Shown here: in pieces, positions 11,291 through 20,596 of the stretch
Position numbering within the stretch: the stretch's first letter is position 1
Layout: every line of letters starts with the position of its first letter
NCBI RefSeq assembly: GCF_900156465.1
Contig: NZ_LT707064.1
Location: 5,657,001 to 5,721,000 of the forward strand
Length of the DNA: 64,000 nt
From: Pseudomonas sp. 7SR1
GTDB taxonomy: Bacteria > Pseudomonadota > Gammaproteobacteria > Pseudomonadales > Pseudomonadaceae
Direction of reading: 5' to 3'
Position numbers and translations under genes: made by a program
The notes under the pieces: model-generated
Database searches by the model: none
Seen by the model: the letters and a program-made list of their open reading frames with translations, nothing else
What the model was told of the DNA's origin: nothing

Positions 11291-12109
11291 ATGAAACGAT
11301 CTGCTTTCTTTATTTCCGATGGCACCGGCATCACGGCCGAGACCCTGGGCCAAAGCCTGTTGGCGCAGTTCGAAAACATTACCTTCACCAAGCTGACACG
11401 TCCGTACATCGATAGCGTCGACAAGGCGCGGGCCATGGTACAGCAAATCAATAAAGCCGCCGAAACCGACGGTTTCCGCCCGATCATCTTCGACACCATC
11501 GTCAATCAGGACATCCGTGAGATTCTCGCAACGTCCAATGGTTTCATGATCGACATTTTTTCCACCTTCCTGGCGCCTCTGGAACAGGAACTGAGCGAGC
11601 ATTCCTCCTATTCGGTCGGCAAGTCCCACTCCATTGGCCATAACTCCAACTACATGGAGCGGATCGAGGCGGTCAACTTCGCCCTGGACAACGATGACGG
11701 TGCCCGCACGCATTATTACGACAAGGCCGATCTGATCCTAGTGGGTGTGTCGCGGTGTGGTAAGACGCCGACGTGCCTGTACATGGCGATGCAGTTCGGC
11801 ATCCGCGCGGCCAACTATCCGCTGACCGAGGAAGACATGGAGCGCCTGCAGCTGCCCAGCGCCCTGCGCGCCCACCAGCACAAGCTGTTCGGGTTGACCA
11901 TCGACCCGGATCGCCTCACCGCGATCCGCAACGAGCGCAAGCCCAACAGCCGCTATTCGAGCTATGCCCAGTGCGAATTCGAGGTGCGCGAGGTGGAAAA
12001 CCTGTTCCGCCGGGAGAACATTCCCCATATCAACTCCACGCATTTTTCAGTGGAAGAGATTTCGGCGAAGATCCTGGTGGAGAAAGGGGTGGAGCGGCGG
12101 TTCAAGTGA
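11291..12109 (+). CDS. ppsR: PEP synthase regulatory protein (bifunctional kinase/pyrophosphorylase)
   Basis: DUF299 family enzyme that inactivates PEP synthase by ADP-dependent phosphorylation of a threonine and reactivates it by phosphorolysis. The 272 residues carry the N-terminal [18 protein letters not shown] and the P-loop-like [16 protein letters not shown] near residue 153. It is divergent from its target gene ppsA, the usual arrangement in gamma-proteobacteria, which firmly assigns the role. Confidence 0.95.
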   Translation: MKRSAFFISDGTGITAETLGQSLLAQFENITFTKLTRPYIDSVDKARAMVQQINKAAETDGFRPIIFDTIVNQDIREILATSNGFMIDIFSTFLAPLEQELSEHSSYSVGKSHSIGHNSNYMERIEAVNFALDNDDGARTHYYDKADLILVGVSRCGKTPTCLYMAMQFGIRAANYPLTEEDMERLQLPSALRAHQHKLFGLTIDPDRLTAIRNERKPNSRYSSYAQCEFEVREVENLFRRENIPHINSTHFSVEEISAKILVEKGVERRFK

Positions 12110-12124
12110 ACCCGCAACAACACA

Positions 12125-12164
12125 AAACCCCGTGGGAGCGAGCAAGCTCGCTCCCACGGGGTTT
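12125..12164. terminator. REP-derived bidirectional terminator
   Basis: A perfect 18-bp stem (AAACCCCGTGGGAGCGAG and its complement) with loop CAAG. The core is a Pseudomonas REP. It stands 16 bases after the ppsR stop and 14 bases before the stop of the convergent DJ-1-like gene, so it can end both transcripts. Confidence 0.85.
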
Positions 12165-12177
12165 GTAGTACTGCAGG

Positions 12178-13020
12178 CTACTGCGCCAGACGCTTGACCA
12201 ACGCCTGCCCCACCGTCAGCGCCGAGGCCGGATTCTGGCCGGTGATCAATTCCCGATCCTCCACCACGTGGGCAGTCCACGGTGTGGTGTTGCTGCTGTA
12301 CTGCCCGCCAGCCTGCTGCAACGCGGTCTGCGGGTAGAATTTCATGCTCCCACCGTCCAGCAGCCCCTTGGCCAACTCTTCTTCCTGATTGCTGATTACC
12401 GTCATCCTGTACCCGGCATAGATCCAGTCGGCCTTGGCCGATACCTGGCCTTTAGTCAACTGGCCAACAAAGCCCTTGGCATCAGGCAGGGTCGACAGCA
12501 ACGCGATCGGCCCGTGGCAGACCAGCGCAGTGGTCTTGCCCTTGCCATGGAAATGGGTCAACACCCGCCCCAGTGAGGCACTGGTGAGCAGATCCTGCAT
12601 CGGCGCATGACCGCCGGGGATATACAGCGCATCGAACCGGTCCAGGCCCATCTGCTCGACACGAGCCAGGCTGACCACTGGCGATTGCGCGACCGAGGTG
12701 ATCTTCAGTTGCGCCAGCAGTGCCTCGTAGTGCTTGAGTTCCGCCGCGTCATTGTTGAAGTACATCTTGTCTACCGAAGAGCGATCCAGGGTGGGGGCCT
12801 TGCCTTGCGGCGTGGCGAATGTCACCTGGTGGCCCGCGTCCAGCAACAGCTTGACCGGCTGCAGCAGTTCGTTGAGATAGAACCCGGTGGAGAAGACCTT
12901 GCCGTCACGCAGGTCCAGGTGATCGGCATCCGACAGGACCACCAGCACGTTATCCGCCTGGGCGGCGATACTGGTGACCGCCAGTGCGGCGGACAAGGCC
13001 AGGGTAGTGAGCTTTTTCAT
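12178..13020 (-). CDS. Exported DJ-1/PfpI (Hsp31-like) family protein
   Basis: DJ-1/PfpI-fold protein of 280 residues with an N-terminal signal peptide ([22 protein letters not shown]), so probably periplasmic. The nucleophile cysteine is in [11 protein letters not shown] near residue 173 and a conserved glutamate in STGFYLNEL near residue 49. Hsp31-type members are chaperones or glyoxalases; the signal peptide is not typical for cytoplasmic Hsp31. CGGAG precedes the ATG. Divergent from a LysR gene 101 bases away, which may control it. Confidence 0.85.
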   Translation of the reverse strand: MKKLTTLALSAALAVTSIAAQADNVLVVLSDADHLDLRDGKVFSTGFYLNELLQPVKLLLDAGHQVTFATPQGKAPTLDRSSVDKMYFNNDAAELKHYEALLAQLKITSVAQSPVVSLARVEQMGLDRFDALYIPGGHAPMQDLLTSASLGRVLTHFHGKGKTTALVCHGPIALLSTLPDAKGFVGQLTKGQVSAKADWIYAGYRMTVISNQEEELAKGLLDGGSMKFYPQTALQQAGGQYSSNTTPWTAHVVEDRELITGQNPASALTVGQALVKRLAQ

Positions 13021-13121
13021 GATGACTCCGCAAGATTGGGTTGGGATGCGCTCACTGTATTGATGCCGCTATCGGCGATAAACTCGCCACACAGAACATC
13101 ACCTGGCCCCTGGAGGCAACA

Positions 13122-14018
13122 ATGCCCCGTCGATTCGATTATCTGGCTGATGTCGAAGCCTTCGTCACGGTCGTGGAGAAAGGTACGCTCAGTGCCGCAG
13201 CGGTGGCGCTGGGCACCACGCCTTCGGTTCTCAGCCGCGCCATCTCGCGGCTCGAAACCCGGCTCGGGGTGCAATTGCTGCGGCGCACTACCCGGCGGTT
13301 GAACCTGACCGACGCAGGCCTCCTGTACCTGGAACAGTCACGCTCGGCCTTTGCCATGATCGACGACGCCGAGCGGCGGATCCAGGGCCAGGACGGGCCC
13401 CTCACCGGCCGGGTGCGTCTGAGCGTGCCCACCACTTACGGCCATTACCGCCTGCCGCAATTGCTGGCGCGCTTCGCCGAGGCTTGCCCGCAGGTTCGGA
13501 TCGAGCTGAGCATCACCAATCGCAACGTCGACCTGGTCGCCGAAGGCTACGACCTGGCGATCCGTCTGGGCCAGTTGCCGGACAGCGGACTGGTCGGGCG
13601 TAAGCTCGAGGATGCCCGCCTTTGCCTGGTGGCCGCGCCACAGTACCTGGAACGCGCCGGAACGCCCCGCCACATCGACGAGTTGACGGCCCACGCCTGC
13701 CTGCCCTTCGTGATGCCCAGCAGCGGGCGTATCGCGCCGTGGCTGTTTCGGGAAAACGGCGAAGATCGGGAATGGGTGCCGACGGGCAAGGTGCAGGTGT
13801 CTGACGACGTACTGGGTATCGTGTCCCTGGCCCAGGCAGGGATGGGCATCTGCCAGACCTATGACTTCATCGTCCGTGAGCGAGTAGAGCGGGGGGAGCT
13901 GCGGGTACTGCTGGATGACTTTGGCGGACGCAGTCGACCGTTTTCAGTCATCTACCCGCCCCATCGACAATTGCCGGCAGCGGCGCGGGCGTTGATTGAT
14001 TTTCTGATCGAGCAATAG
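13122..14018 (+). CDS. LysR-family transcriptional regulator
   Basis: 298 residues. The N-terminal winged helix-turn-helix (residues 5-65) contains GTLSAAAVALGTTPSVLSRAISRLETRLGVQLLRR in standard LysR form, followed by a substrate-binding domain with RVRLSVPTTYGHY and IRLGQLPDSGLVGRKL, resembling the DsdC/CrgA-like branch. ATG at 13122 chosen because family N-termini begin just before the helix-turn-helix. Divergent from the exported DJ-1-like gene, its likely target. Effector unknown. Confidence 0.9.
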   Translation: MPRRFDYLADVEAFVTVVEKGTLSAAAVALGTTPSVLSRAISRLETRLGVQLLRRTTRRLNLTDAGLLYLEQSRSAFAMIDDAERRIQGQDGPLTGRVRLSVPTTYGHYRLPQLLARFAEACPQVRIELSITNRNVDLVAEGYDLAIRLGQLPDSGLVGRKLEDARLCLVAAPQYLERAGTPRHIDELTAHACLPFVMPSSGRIAPWLFRENGEDREWVPTGKVQVSDDVLGIVSLAQAGMGICQTYDFIVRERVERGELRVLLDDFGGRSRPFSVIYPPHRQLPAAARALIDFLIEQ

Positions 14019-14040
14019 CTGGCAACGCCGGCCGACCTCC

Positions 14041-14129
14041 ATGGGAGCGAGCTTGCTCGCGATTGAGGAGTGCCAGCCGGCATTAATGTAGCCGATCCAC
14101 CGCTATCGCGAGCAAGCTCGCTCCCACGG
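14041..14129. repeat. Inverted pair of Pseudomonas REP elements
   Basis: Facing REP copies, TGGGAGCGAGCTTGCTCGC and GCGAGCAAGCTCGCTCCCA, between the convergent LysR gene and mbtH. A further short inverted repeat, CCTGTGG to CCACAGG (14171-14199), lies just after mbtH and could end its transcript. Confidence 0.87.
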
Positions 14130-14207
14130 TGGCTGATGTGACTGCAAGGTTTGTATGGTCCCGCAGCCTTCCTGTGGAACCCTTTCTTGCTGCCACAGGC
14201 TCTACGT

Positions 14208-14435
14208 TCAGTGGGCCGCAGCCGCCTGCTCGTCCATTTTCTTGCGCAGGCTCAGCGGGCGCATATCGGTCCAGACTTCTTCGATGTAGGCCAGGCACTC
14301 CTTCTTGAAACCGCTTTTGCCAACGGTACGCCAGCCCTCTGGAACGGCCTTGTAGTCCGGCCAGATCGAATATTGCTCTTCGTGGTTGACCACGACCTGA
14401 AAGAGGATGTCCTCGCGGTCGAATACTGAAGTCAT
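14208..14435 (-). CDS. MbtH-like protein
   Basis: Small activator of NRPS adenylation domains. The 75 residues show the family pattern: [22 protein letters not shown] with the conserved N-E-Q-S-W, then [14 protein letters not shown] with the E-W-TD-RP signature. ATG at 14435 gives [13 protein letters not shown]. It lies downstream of pvdH on the same strand, matching the P. aeruginosa PA2412-PA2413 pair, and is preceded by its own IS-box-like site. The partner here is probably one or more adenylation domains of the pyoverdine synthetases. Confidence 0.95.
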   Translation of the reverse strand: MTSVFDREDILFQVVVNHEEQYSIWPDYKAVPEGWRTVGKSGFKKECLAYIEEVWTDMRPLSLRKKMDEQAAAAH

Positions 14436-14498
14436 GTGTGTTTCTCCATCGTTGCTCGAGGTTCGCTGCGGCACATGCGCAGCCGGGGTATGTAAGGA

Positions 14499-14522
14499 AC
14501 GTCCGGGATCTGGGGAAAATTA
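14499..14522 (-). promoter_or_regulatory. IS-box-like PvdS promoter of mbtH (one mismatch)
   Basis: Read on the minus strand: TAATT, exactly 16 bases, CGT, preceded by CC and with a C run after the -35 part. The PvdS consensus is TAAAT-N16-CGT. It ends 64 bases before the mbtH start. The TAA is the stop codon of pvdH. Confidence 0.6.
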
Positions 14523-15932
14523 GGTATCCGCCACGGCAGCCTTCAAGGCCCGTCCGAAGATTTCGGCGACCCGGTCGACTTCCGCCGCCGAGATGATCAG
14601 TGGCGGCAGGAAACGCACCACCGCACCCTGGCGCCCACCCAGCTCCAGGATCAGCCCGCGCTTGAGGCATTCACGTTGCAGCCCGGGAGCCAGGCGGGCA
14701 TGGGCCGGCGGATGTCCCAAGGCATCCGGGGCGCCAGCCGGGTCCACCAGTTCGACGCCGAGCATCAGCCCACGGCCGCGTATGTCGCCCATCTGCGGAA
14801 AATCCCGTTGCAGGCTGTGCAGGTGATCGCTCAGGCGCCGGCCCATGGCGGCGGCATGAGCCGGCAGGTCGTGTTCCACCAGATAGCGCATCACCGCCGA
14901 ACCGGCCGCCATGGCCATCTGATTGCCGCGAAACGTCCCGGCATGGGCGCCCGGCAGCCAGGTGTCGAGCCAGTCGCGATAAACCAGCACCGCCAGCGGC
15001 AGGCTGCCACCGATGGCCTTGGACAGTACCACCGCGTCCGGAATGATTCCGGCATGCTCGAAGGCGAACATCTTGCCGGTACGACCGAAACCGCTCTGGA
15101 TTTCATCGACGATCAGGGCCACGCCGGCCTGCTCGGTGATCCGCCGCAGGCCGCGCAACCAGTCGACATCGGCCGGTATCACCCCGCCCTCGCCCTGCAC
15201 CACCTCGACAATCACCGCCGCCGGCAACTGCACACCGGCCTCCGGATCGTTCAGCAGATTCTCCAGGTAGTGCAGATTGGCCTTCACCCCCTCGGCGCCG
15301 CCCAACCCGAACGGGCAGCGGTAGTCGTAGGGGTATGGCATGAACTGCACGCCGTTGGCGAGCAAGGCCCCCAGGGGTTTCTTCGGCCCCAGGCTGCCCA
15401 TCAGGCTCAGCGCCCCCTGGCTCATGCCGTGATAACCACCCTGGAACGACAGGACCGTGCTGCGTCCGGTGGCGGTGCGCACCAGCTTGAGCGCTGCTTC
15501 CACCGCGTCGGTGCCGGTGGGTCCGCAGAACTGGATCTTCGCTTCGGCGGCAAACGCCGTTGGCAACAGGCCGAACAGGTCCTGGACGAAGCGGTCCTTG
15601 ACCGGGGTGGTCAGGTCCAGGGTATGCAGGGGCAACTCGTCGGCCAGCACTTGCTGGATCGCCGCGATCACCACCGGATGGTTATGCCCCAGTGCCAGGG
15701 TGCCGGCACCGGCCAGGCAGTCGATGAAGGTCCGGCCCTCGACGTCCTCGACGTACAGCCCCCTGGCACGCTTGAGGGCCAGGGGTATCCGTCGCGGATA
15801 ACTGCGGGCGTTGGATTCCTGCCGGCTCTGGCGGGCCAGCAGCGGCGATTCGTTGAACTGATAGAGCATCTCGGCCGGCACGGGGCTGACCCGCGCCGGT
15901 TCTGCTTCGATAAGGCTGTTGGCGACTGACAT
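14520..15932 (-). CDS. pvdH: L-2,4-diaminobutyrate:2-oxoglutarate aminotransferase PvdH
   Basis: PLP-dependent class III aminotransferase making L-2,4-diaminobutyrate from aspartate semialdehyde, a building block of pyoverdine. The 470 residues include [14 protein letters not shown], the PLP phosphate region [47 protein letters not shown] and the lysine in [18 protein letters not shown] at 15932 gives [16 protein letters not shown] and the expected family length of about 470. A perfect IS box lies about 100 bases upstream, and mbtH follows. The dedicated pvd role is inferred from that context. Confidence 0.94.
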   Translation of the reverse strand: MSVANSLIEAEPARVSPVPAEMLYQFNESPLLARQSRQESNARSYPRRIPLALKRARGLYVEDVEGRTFIDCLAGAGTLALGHNHPVVIAAIQQVLADELPLHTLDLTTPVKDRFVQDLFGLLPTAFAAEAKIQFCGPTGTDAVEAALKLVRTATGRSTVLSFQGGYHGMSQGALSLMGSLGPKKPLGALLANGVQFMPYPYDYRCPFGLGGAEGVKANLHYLENLLNDPEAGVQLPAAVIVEVVQGEGGVIPADVDWLRGLRRITEQAGVALIVDEIQSGFGRTGKMFAFEHAGIIPDAVVLSKAIGGSLPLAVLVYRDWLDTWLPGAHAGTFRGNQMAMAAGSAVMRYLVEHDLPAHAAAMGRRLSDHLHSLQRDFPQMGDIRGRGLMLGVELVDPAGAPDALGHPPAHARLAPGLQRECLKRGLILELGGRQGAVVRFLPPLIISAAEVDRVAEIFGRALKAAVADT

Positions 15933-16030
15933 TTCTCGACCCCGCAATACACTCAAGTAGTGACCCAAACGGCATACCGCACAGATGCGCATCCGGTCGG
16001 GCGCATAGGCAGGTTTTCCTGTCATGGGAA

Positions 16031-16054
16031 ACGCATCAGCACGGTGCGGATTTA
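16031..16054 (-). promoter_or_regulatory. Perfect PvdS iron-starvation (IS) box of pvdH
   Basis: Minus strand reads TAAAT, 16 bases, CGT: an exact match to the PvdS promoter consensus with the optimal spacing. The pvdH start codon lies 99 bases downstream. The first three bases, TAA, are the stop codon of the upstream acetyltransferase gene. Confidence 0.85.
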
Positions 16055-16558
16055 CCCTTCAGGCAAAGTTGATTGCACCGCCCCCGTCAGTGGCTTGTGC
16101 ATGGCAATGGCCGCGATTCCGCCGATGGCAAAGGCCTCGGCACTCTGCTCGAAGCCCAGGTGCCGATAGAATCCCTGACTGGTGCGCGTGCTGTTGAGCC
16201 GCACCCGGGCGACACCGAGGTCCCCCAGCCACGCCTCGATGTCCCGCACCAGCGCCCGGCCGGCGCCGCGGCGAAACCATTCCGGTTGCACATAGCAGAA
16301 TGCGATCCGGCCATTGACCGAAGCCATCGCGGTTCCTACCGGACGCCCCTGCAACCGCGCCAGGGTCAGGCGCAACCGCGGATCGGCCAGCCAGGGCTGT
16401 ATGCGTGCGAGGGTGCTGTTGCGGGTCCAGGCCGCCACGAGGCGCGGGTCGTTACGGTGTTCGGCGGCACAACCGATGCGGATGCAGCGCTCGGCGATCC
16501 GGCTGATGATGCCGGCATCGCTGGGCGTGGCTGTGCTGATTTCGATGGGAGCTTGCAT
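16052..16558 (-). CDS. GNAT-family N-acetyltransferase
   Basis: 168 residues with a GNAT fold: the acetyl-CoA binding segment is YVQPEWFRRGAGRALVRDIEAW near residue 90 (R-R-x-G-A/G-x-A pattern), followed by VRLNSTRTSQGFYRHLGFEQ. ATG at 16558 has AGGAAG eight bases upstream. Substrate unknown. Its TAA stop forms the start of the pvdH IS box, so its transcript may read into pvdH. Confidence 0.85.
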   Translation of the reverse strand: MQAPIEISTATPSDAGIISRIAERCIRIGCAAEHRNDPRLVAAWTRNSTLARIQPWLADPRLRLTLARLQGRPVGTAMASVNGRIAFCYVQPEWFRRGAGRALVRDIEAWLGDLGVARVRLNSTRTSQGFYRHLGFEQSAEAFAIGGIAAIAMHKPLTGAVQSTLPEG

Positions 16559-16685
16559 AGGCGCGGTCTTCCTCAGTCCTTGAGTCGAGCTGAAAAAAAC
16601 ATAGCCCCGCATGACCCGGGGGCGCCAATGGCAGGTCGTTACCGCAGATGTACGCTCGATGTTCGTAGGGACACAATCGATCCGC

Positions 16686-18017
16686 TCAACCGGGCAATGC
16701 CTGCACCGGCATCGTCAATTCAACCCGCAGCCCATCCGGACGACTGTCGAAATGCAGGCCGCAGCCACAACGCTGGACAATGGCCTGGACGATCGCGAGG
16801 CCCAGTCCGCAGCCGGTGCTCTGGCCGCTGCGCCAGAAGCGCTGGGTCAGGTGCTGGAGATCGTCGGCGGCAATGCCGGGGCCGTGATCGCGGACCTTGA
16901 AGCGTACCCGCTGGCCGATCATTTCCAGGCTCAGTTCCACGTCGGTATCGTCCGGGGTGTGGCGCAGGGCGTTATCCAGCAGGTTGCGCAACGCGGCGAT
17001 GGACAGTACCGCCGGCATCTGCACCGGCGCATCGGACAGGCCCGGGGCTATGTGCAAGCGAATTCGCCGGGAAGCGCCACCGCCCGCGTCCTGGATCGCC
17101 AGTCGCGCGACCTGCTCGGCGCTGCACTGCACGCCATCGTCGAACGACAGGCTGCCTTCGACCCGGGCCAGCAGCAGCAATTGTTCGAGCGTGCGGTGCA
17201 GGCGGTCGGCGCCCTCCTCGGCCCGGGCCAGGGATTGATCGCGGGCAGCGCCGTCGGTCATGCGCGCCACTTGCAGGTGCGTCTTGATGGCCGTCAACGG
17301 GCTGCGCAGTTCATGGGCGGCGTCGCCGGTCAGCCGGCGTTCCCGCTCGATGGTCTTGCCGATGCGCTGGAACAGCTGGTTCTGGGTTTCCAGCAACGGT
17401 CGCAGCTCGCTGGGCAGCGGATGAATCTGCAAGGGTTCCAGGGAGTCGGCACTGCGCCGCATCAACGCATCGCGCATGCGATTGAGCGGTGCAAGGCCCT
17501 GGCCGATCCCCAGCCACAGCAGACACAGGCACCCCAGCAGCGCCACGCCTACCGGCACCGAGGCGGCCAGCAGCACAGACATGTTCAAGGCTTCGCGCTC
17601 GATCTGGCGGTCGGCGGTGGTGATACGCACATCGCCTCGGGCCAGGGTGAAGCTGCGCCACGGCGCACCGTCGATCATCTGGTCGTGGAACCCCATTTTC
17701 TCGGCTTCCAGGGCCTGTTCCGGGGTGCTGTGGCTACGGGCCAGGATCTCACCGCGCAGGGAGCTGACCTGGCAGGCCATGCCCCCCGGGATGTTCAACT
17801 GTTCCGCGCTGAAATGTGTGCCCTCGCCCTTGCTGGGCATGGGCGGCAGCTGCTCCAGCAGCCCGGCCACCATCCGCGCCGACGCCACCAGGCGCTGGTC
17901 AAGGGAAAACATCATCTGGTTGCGCAGGTCGCTGAGCATCCATGCAGCAGCCAGGGCCCAGATCAGGATGAACGCGGCGCCAAGGGTCAGGCTCAGGCGC
18001 AATCGCAGGCTCATCAT
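16686..18017 (-). CDS. dsbS: Sensor histidine kinase, DsbS-type
   Basis: Membrane-bound sensor of an OmpR-class two-component system, 443 residues. One helix near residues 7-28, a periplasmic loop of about 125 residues, a second helix near 155-180, HAMP region, then the H-box GDAAHELRSPLTAIKTH (residue ~240) and ATPase boxes (LLDNALRHTP, DHGPGIAADD, GLGLAIVQAIVQ). It overlaps the regulator gene by four bases (ATGA). With dsbD-dsbE-dsbG alongside, it matches P. aeruginosa PA2480/DsbS, reported to respond to copper. The input signal here is inferred from that. Confidence 0.85.
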   Translation of the reverse strand: MMSLRLRLSLTLGAAFILIWALAAAWMLSDLRNQMMFSLDQRLVASARMVAGLLEQLPPMPSKGEGTHFSAEQLNIPGGMACQVSSLRGEILARSHSTPEQALEAEKMGFHDQMIDGAPWRSFTLARGDVRITTADRQIEREALNMSVLLAASVPVGVALLGCLCLLWLGIGQGLAPLNRMRDALMRRSADSLEPLQIHPLPSELRPLLETQNQLFQRIGKTIERERRLTGDAAHELRSPLTAIKTHLQVARMTDGAARDQSLARAEEGADRLHRTLEQLLLLARVEGSLSFDDGVQCSAEQVARLAIQDAGGGASRRIRLHIAPGLSDAPVQMPAVLSIAALRNLLDNALRHTPDDTDVELSLEMIGQRVRFKVRDHGPGIAADDLQHLTQRFWRSGQSTGCGLGLAIVQAIVQRCGCGLHFDSRPDGLRVELTMPVQALPG

Positions 18018-18694
18018 TTGGAAGTCTTCCCGTCGCCGGCCGGCCCCAGCCGATACCCCAGGCCACGTACCGTCTCGACAATCCCGTTGCCCAGCTTGCG
18101 CCGCAGGTGATGGATATGCACGTTCAGGGCATTGCTTTCCAGTTCGTCGCTGAAGCCGTAGACGCTGTCCTTGAGCTGTTCGGCGGACAGCACCCGGCCG
18201 CGGTTATGCAGCAAGGCCTGCAACAGCGACTGCTCCCGGCGGGACAGGTCTACCGGCTGGCCCGCCAGCATCGTTTCGCGGCTGCTGGGGTCGTAGGTCA
18301 GGCTGCCATGCTCGATCAGGTTTACGCTGCGCCCCGCCACCCGCCGCAACAGCGTGTGCAGGCGAGCGGCCAGTTCCCGCAGGTCGAAAGGCTTGAGCAG
18401 ATAGTCGTCGGCGCCGGCCTGCAGCCCGTCGACCCGATCGGTCACCGAATCGCGCGCCGTGAGGATCAGCACCGGAATCTCCAGGCCTTGCTGGCGCAAT
18501 TGCCGCAGCAGCTTGAGACCGTCTTCGTCGGGCAACCCCAGGTCCAGCACCATGACGTCGAATTCGGCCACCGCGAGGATCGCCCGCGCCGCCGATGCCG
18601 TTGCCACGTGTTCGACGACCAGGCCCTGGGCCGTCAGGCCGGCGACGATGCCACTGGCGATCAACTCATCGTCTTCGCAGACCAGTACGTGCAT
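18014..18694 (-). CDS. dsbR: OmpR-family response regulator, DsbR-type
   Basis: 226 residues: receiver domain (acidic CEDDE near residue 8, phospho-acceptor Asp in FDVMVLDLGLPDEDG, Lys in LLKPFD) and a C-terminal winged helix (VLSAEQLKDSVYG, NVHIHHLRRKLGNGIVETVRGLGYRL). ATG at 18694 gives MHVLVCEDDE. Cognate to the overlapping kinase gene and divergent from dsbD, which it probably controls through repeats at 18802-18823. Confidence 0.9.
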   Translation of the reverse strand: MHVLVCEDDELIASGIVAGLTAQGLVVEHVATASAARAILAVAEFDVMVLDLGLPDEDGLKLLRQLRQQGLEIPVLILTARDSVTDRVDGLQAGADDYLLKPFDLRELAARLHTLLRRVAGRSVNLIEHGSLTYDPSSRETMLAGQPVDLSRREQSLLQALLHNRGRVLSAEQLKDSVYGFSDELESNALNVHIHHLRRKLGNGIVETVRGLGYRLGPAGDGKTSK

Positions 18695-18801
18695 GGTAAG
18701 CCTCGTGGAAAAAGGTACATTAGGCCGCCGGCCGATTAAGCCGACATTATGCGACGAGTACCGCCCCATGGGCGATCATTGCTGTTGACCCGTCGTCGCC
18801 G

Positions 18802-18823
18802 GGTTAATCGACGGTTAATCGCC
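18802..18823 (+). promoter_or_regulatory. Tandem direct repeat, candidate DsbR binding site
   Basis: GGTTAATCGAC followed at once by GGTTAATCGCC: an 11-base period with nine identical bases. Tandem repeats about one helical turn apart are the usual operator form for OmpR-class regulators. It lies in the dsbR-dsbD divergent gap, 46 bases before the dsbD start. Confidence 0.6.
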
Positions 18824-18868
18824 GGTCGCCATTGTGCCCTCACTCGCTTCGTTCTAAGGCTTCTCTAC

Positions 18869-20596
18869 ATGCGTCGATTGTTTTTGCTGTGGCTGCTCCT
18901 GATCTCGGGCCTGGCCCAGGCCGCCAATCCCTTCGAGACAAAACCCGACTTCCTGCCGGTGGAAAAGGCCTTCGTGTTTACCGCCGAGCGCCTCGATTCC
19001 GGTGAGACCCAGCTGTTCTGGCAGATCGCCGACGGGTATTACCTGTATCAGCAACGGCTCAGGTTCGACGGCCTGGCCGAGGCGCAGAAACCGAAGTTGC
19101 CCGAAGGCGAGGCCCACAGCGATGAGTTCTTCGGCGATCAACAGGTCTATCGCCAGGCGCTGGAACTGAAGATCCCGGCGGGCGCCACCGGCAAGATCAA
19201 GGTGGGTTTCCAGGGCTGCGCCGACGCAGGCCTGTGCTACCCACCCCAGACCCAGGTAGTCGACCTGGGCGGTGACGTTCCCGCGGCGGCCAATGGCGAA
19301 GCGGCGGACCAGGCCCTGGCCAGTGGCCTGCAGCAGCGGGCCCTGGGCTGGAGCCTGCTGGTGTTCTTCGGCCTGGGGCTACTGCTGGCATTCACGCCGT
19401 GCTCCCTGCCGATGCTGCCGATCCTTGCCGGGCTGGTGGTGGGCAGCGGCGCGGGTCCCCGGCGGGGCCTGGCCCTGGCCGGCAGTTATGTGATCAGCAT
19501 GGCCTTGGTGTATGCCGCCATGGGCGTGCTCGCCGCGCTGCTGGGAGCCAATCTGCAGGCGCTGTTGCAGCAACCGTGGCTGCTGGGCGCCTTTGCGACG
19601 GTGTTCGTGCTGCTGGCTTTGCCGATGTTCGGTTTCTTCGAACTGCAATTGCCGGCCGCCCTGCGGGACCGACTGGAAAATGCCGGCCGCCAGCGGCGTG
19701 GCGGCAGCCTGCTGGGCGCCGGCGTCCTCGGCGCACTGTCCGGCCTGTTGGTAGGTCCTTGCATGACCGCGCCACTGGCCGGCGCACTGCTGTATATCGC
19801 CCAGAGCGGCAATGCACTGCACGGCGGGCTGATCCTGTTCGCCATGGGCATCGGCATGGGCCTGCCGCTGTTGCTGCTGGTGACTGTGGGCAATCGCTTC
19901 CTGCCCAAGCCCGGGGCCTGGATGAACGTGCTCAAGGGCGTGTTCGGTTTCCTGTTCCTGGGCACTGCGCTGCTGATGATTCGTCCGGTCATCGATGATT
20001 CGCTGTGGATCGGATTGTGGGGCGTGCTGTTGCTGATCGCCGCCTACAGCGCCTGGCGCCAGACCGAAGGTTTCGGTCGTACCGCGTACGTGTGCGGTAG
20101 CGCGTCGCTGTTGCTGGGGCTCTGGGGCAGCCTGCTGGTCATCGGTGCGGCAGGCGGCAGCGACGACTTCTTCCAGCCCTTGAAAGTCTACAGCGGCGGC
20201 CAGGGCGGCGCGGTGGTCGATGCCCGGGATGCCTTCGTCACGGTCAGCGAACCCGCGGCCCTGCAGCGGGAGCTCGACGCCGCCCAGGCCCAGGGCCAGT
20301 GGGTGCTGCTCGACTACTACGCGGACTGGTGCGTGTCCTGCAAGATCATGGAAAAACAGGTGTTCGGCCGTCCCGAAGTGCTGGACGCCCTCAAAGGCGT
20401 ACGCCTGCTGCGCCTGGACGTGACTGCCGATACGCAGGCCAGCCGTGAGCTGCTGGGGCGCTATCAAGTGCCAGGGCCACCGAGCCTGCTGTGGATCGGT
20501 AGCGATGGCCAGGAGCGTCGCAACCAGCGGATCACCGGGGAAATCGATGCCAAGGGTTTCCTGGCACGCTGGAACGCCACCCGGGATGCTCGCTGA
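18869..20596 (+). CDS. dsbD: Thiol:disulfide interchange protein DsbD
   Basis: Carries reducing power across the inner membrane to periplasmic thiol proteins. The 575 residues begin with a signal peptide (MRRLFLLWLLLISGLAQA), then the periplasmic alpha domain (cysteines in FQGCADAGLCYPP), eight or so membrane helices with the paired cysteines in FTPCSLPMLP and VGPCMTAPLAG, and a C-terminal thioredoxin-like domain with YADWCVSCKIMEK. ATG at 18869 is set by the signal peptide. First gene of the three-gene dsb operon; its stop overlaps the next start by one base. Confidence 0.94.
   Translation: MRRLFLLWLLLISGLAQAANPFETKPDFLPVEKAFVFTAERLDSGETQLFWQIADGYYLYQQRLRFDGLAEAQKPKLPEGEAHSDEFFGDQQVYRQALELKIPAGATGKIKVGFQGCADAGLCYPPQTQVVDLGGDVPAAANGEAADQALASGLQQRALGWSLLVFFGLGLLLAFTPCSLPMLPILAGLVVGSGAGPRRGLALAGSYVISMALVYAAMGVLAALLGANLQALLQQPWLLGAFATVFVLLALPMFGFFELQLPAALRDRLENAGRQRRGGSLLGAGVLGALSGLLVGPCMTAPLAGALLYIAQSGNALHGGLILFAMGIGMGLPLLLLVTVGNRFLPKPGAWMNVLKGVFGFLFLGTALLMIRPVIDDSLWIGLWGVLLLIAAYSAWRQTEGFGRTAYVCGSASLLLGLWGSLLVIGAAGGSDDFFQPLKVYSGGQGGAVVDARDAFVTVSEPAALQRELDAAQAQGQWVLLDYYADWCVSCKIMEKQVFGRPEVLDALKGVRLLRLDVTADTQASRELLGRYQVPGPPSLLWIGSDGQERRNQRITGEIDAKGFLARWNATRDAR

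Noticed and set aside
15933..16025. 31-codon N-terminal extension of PvdH
   Set aside because: It would run through the leader after the IS box, and homologues of about 470 residues start at the inner ATG.
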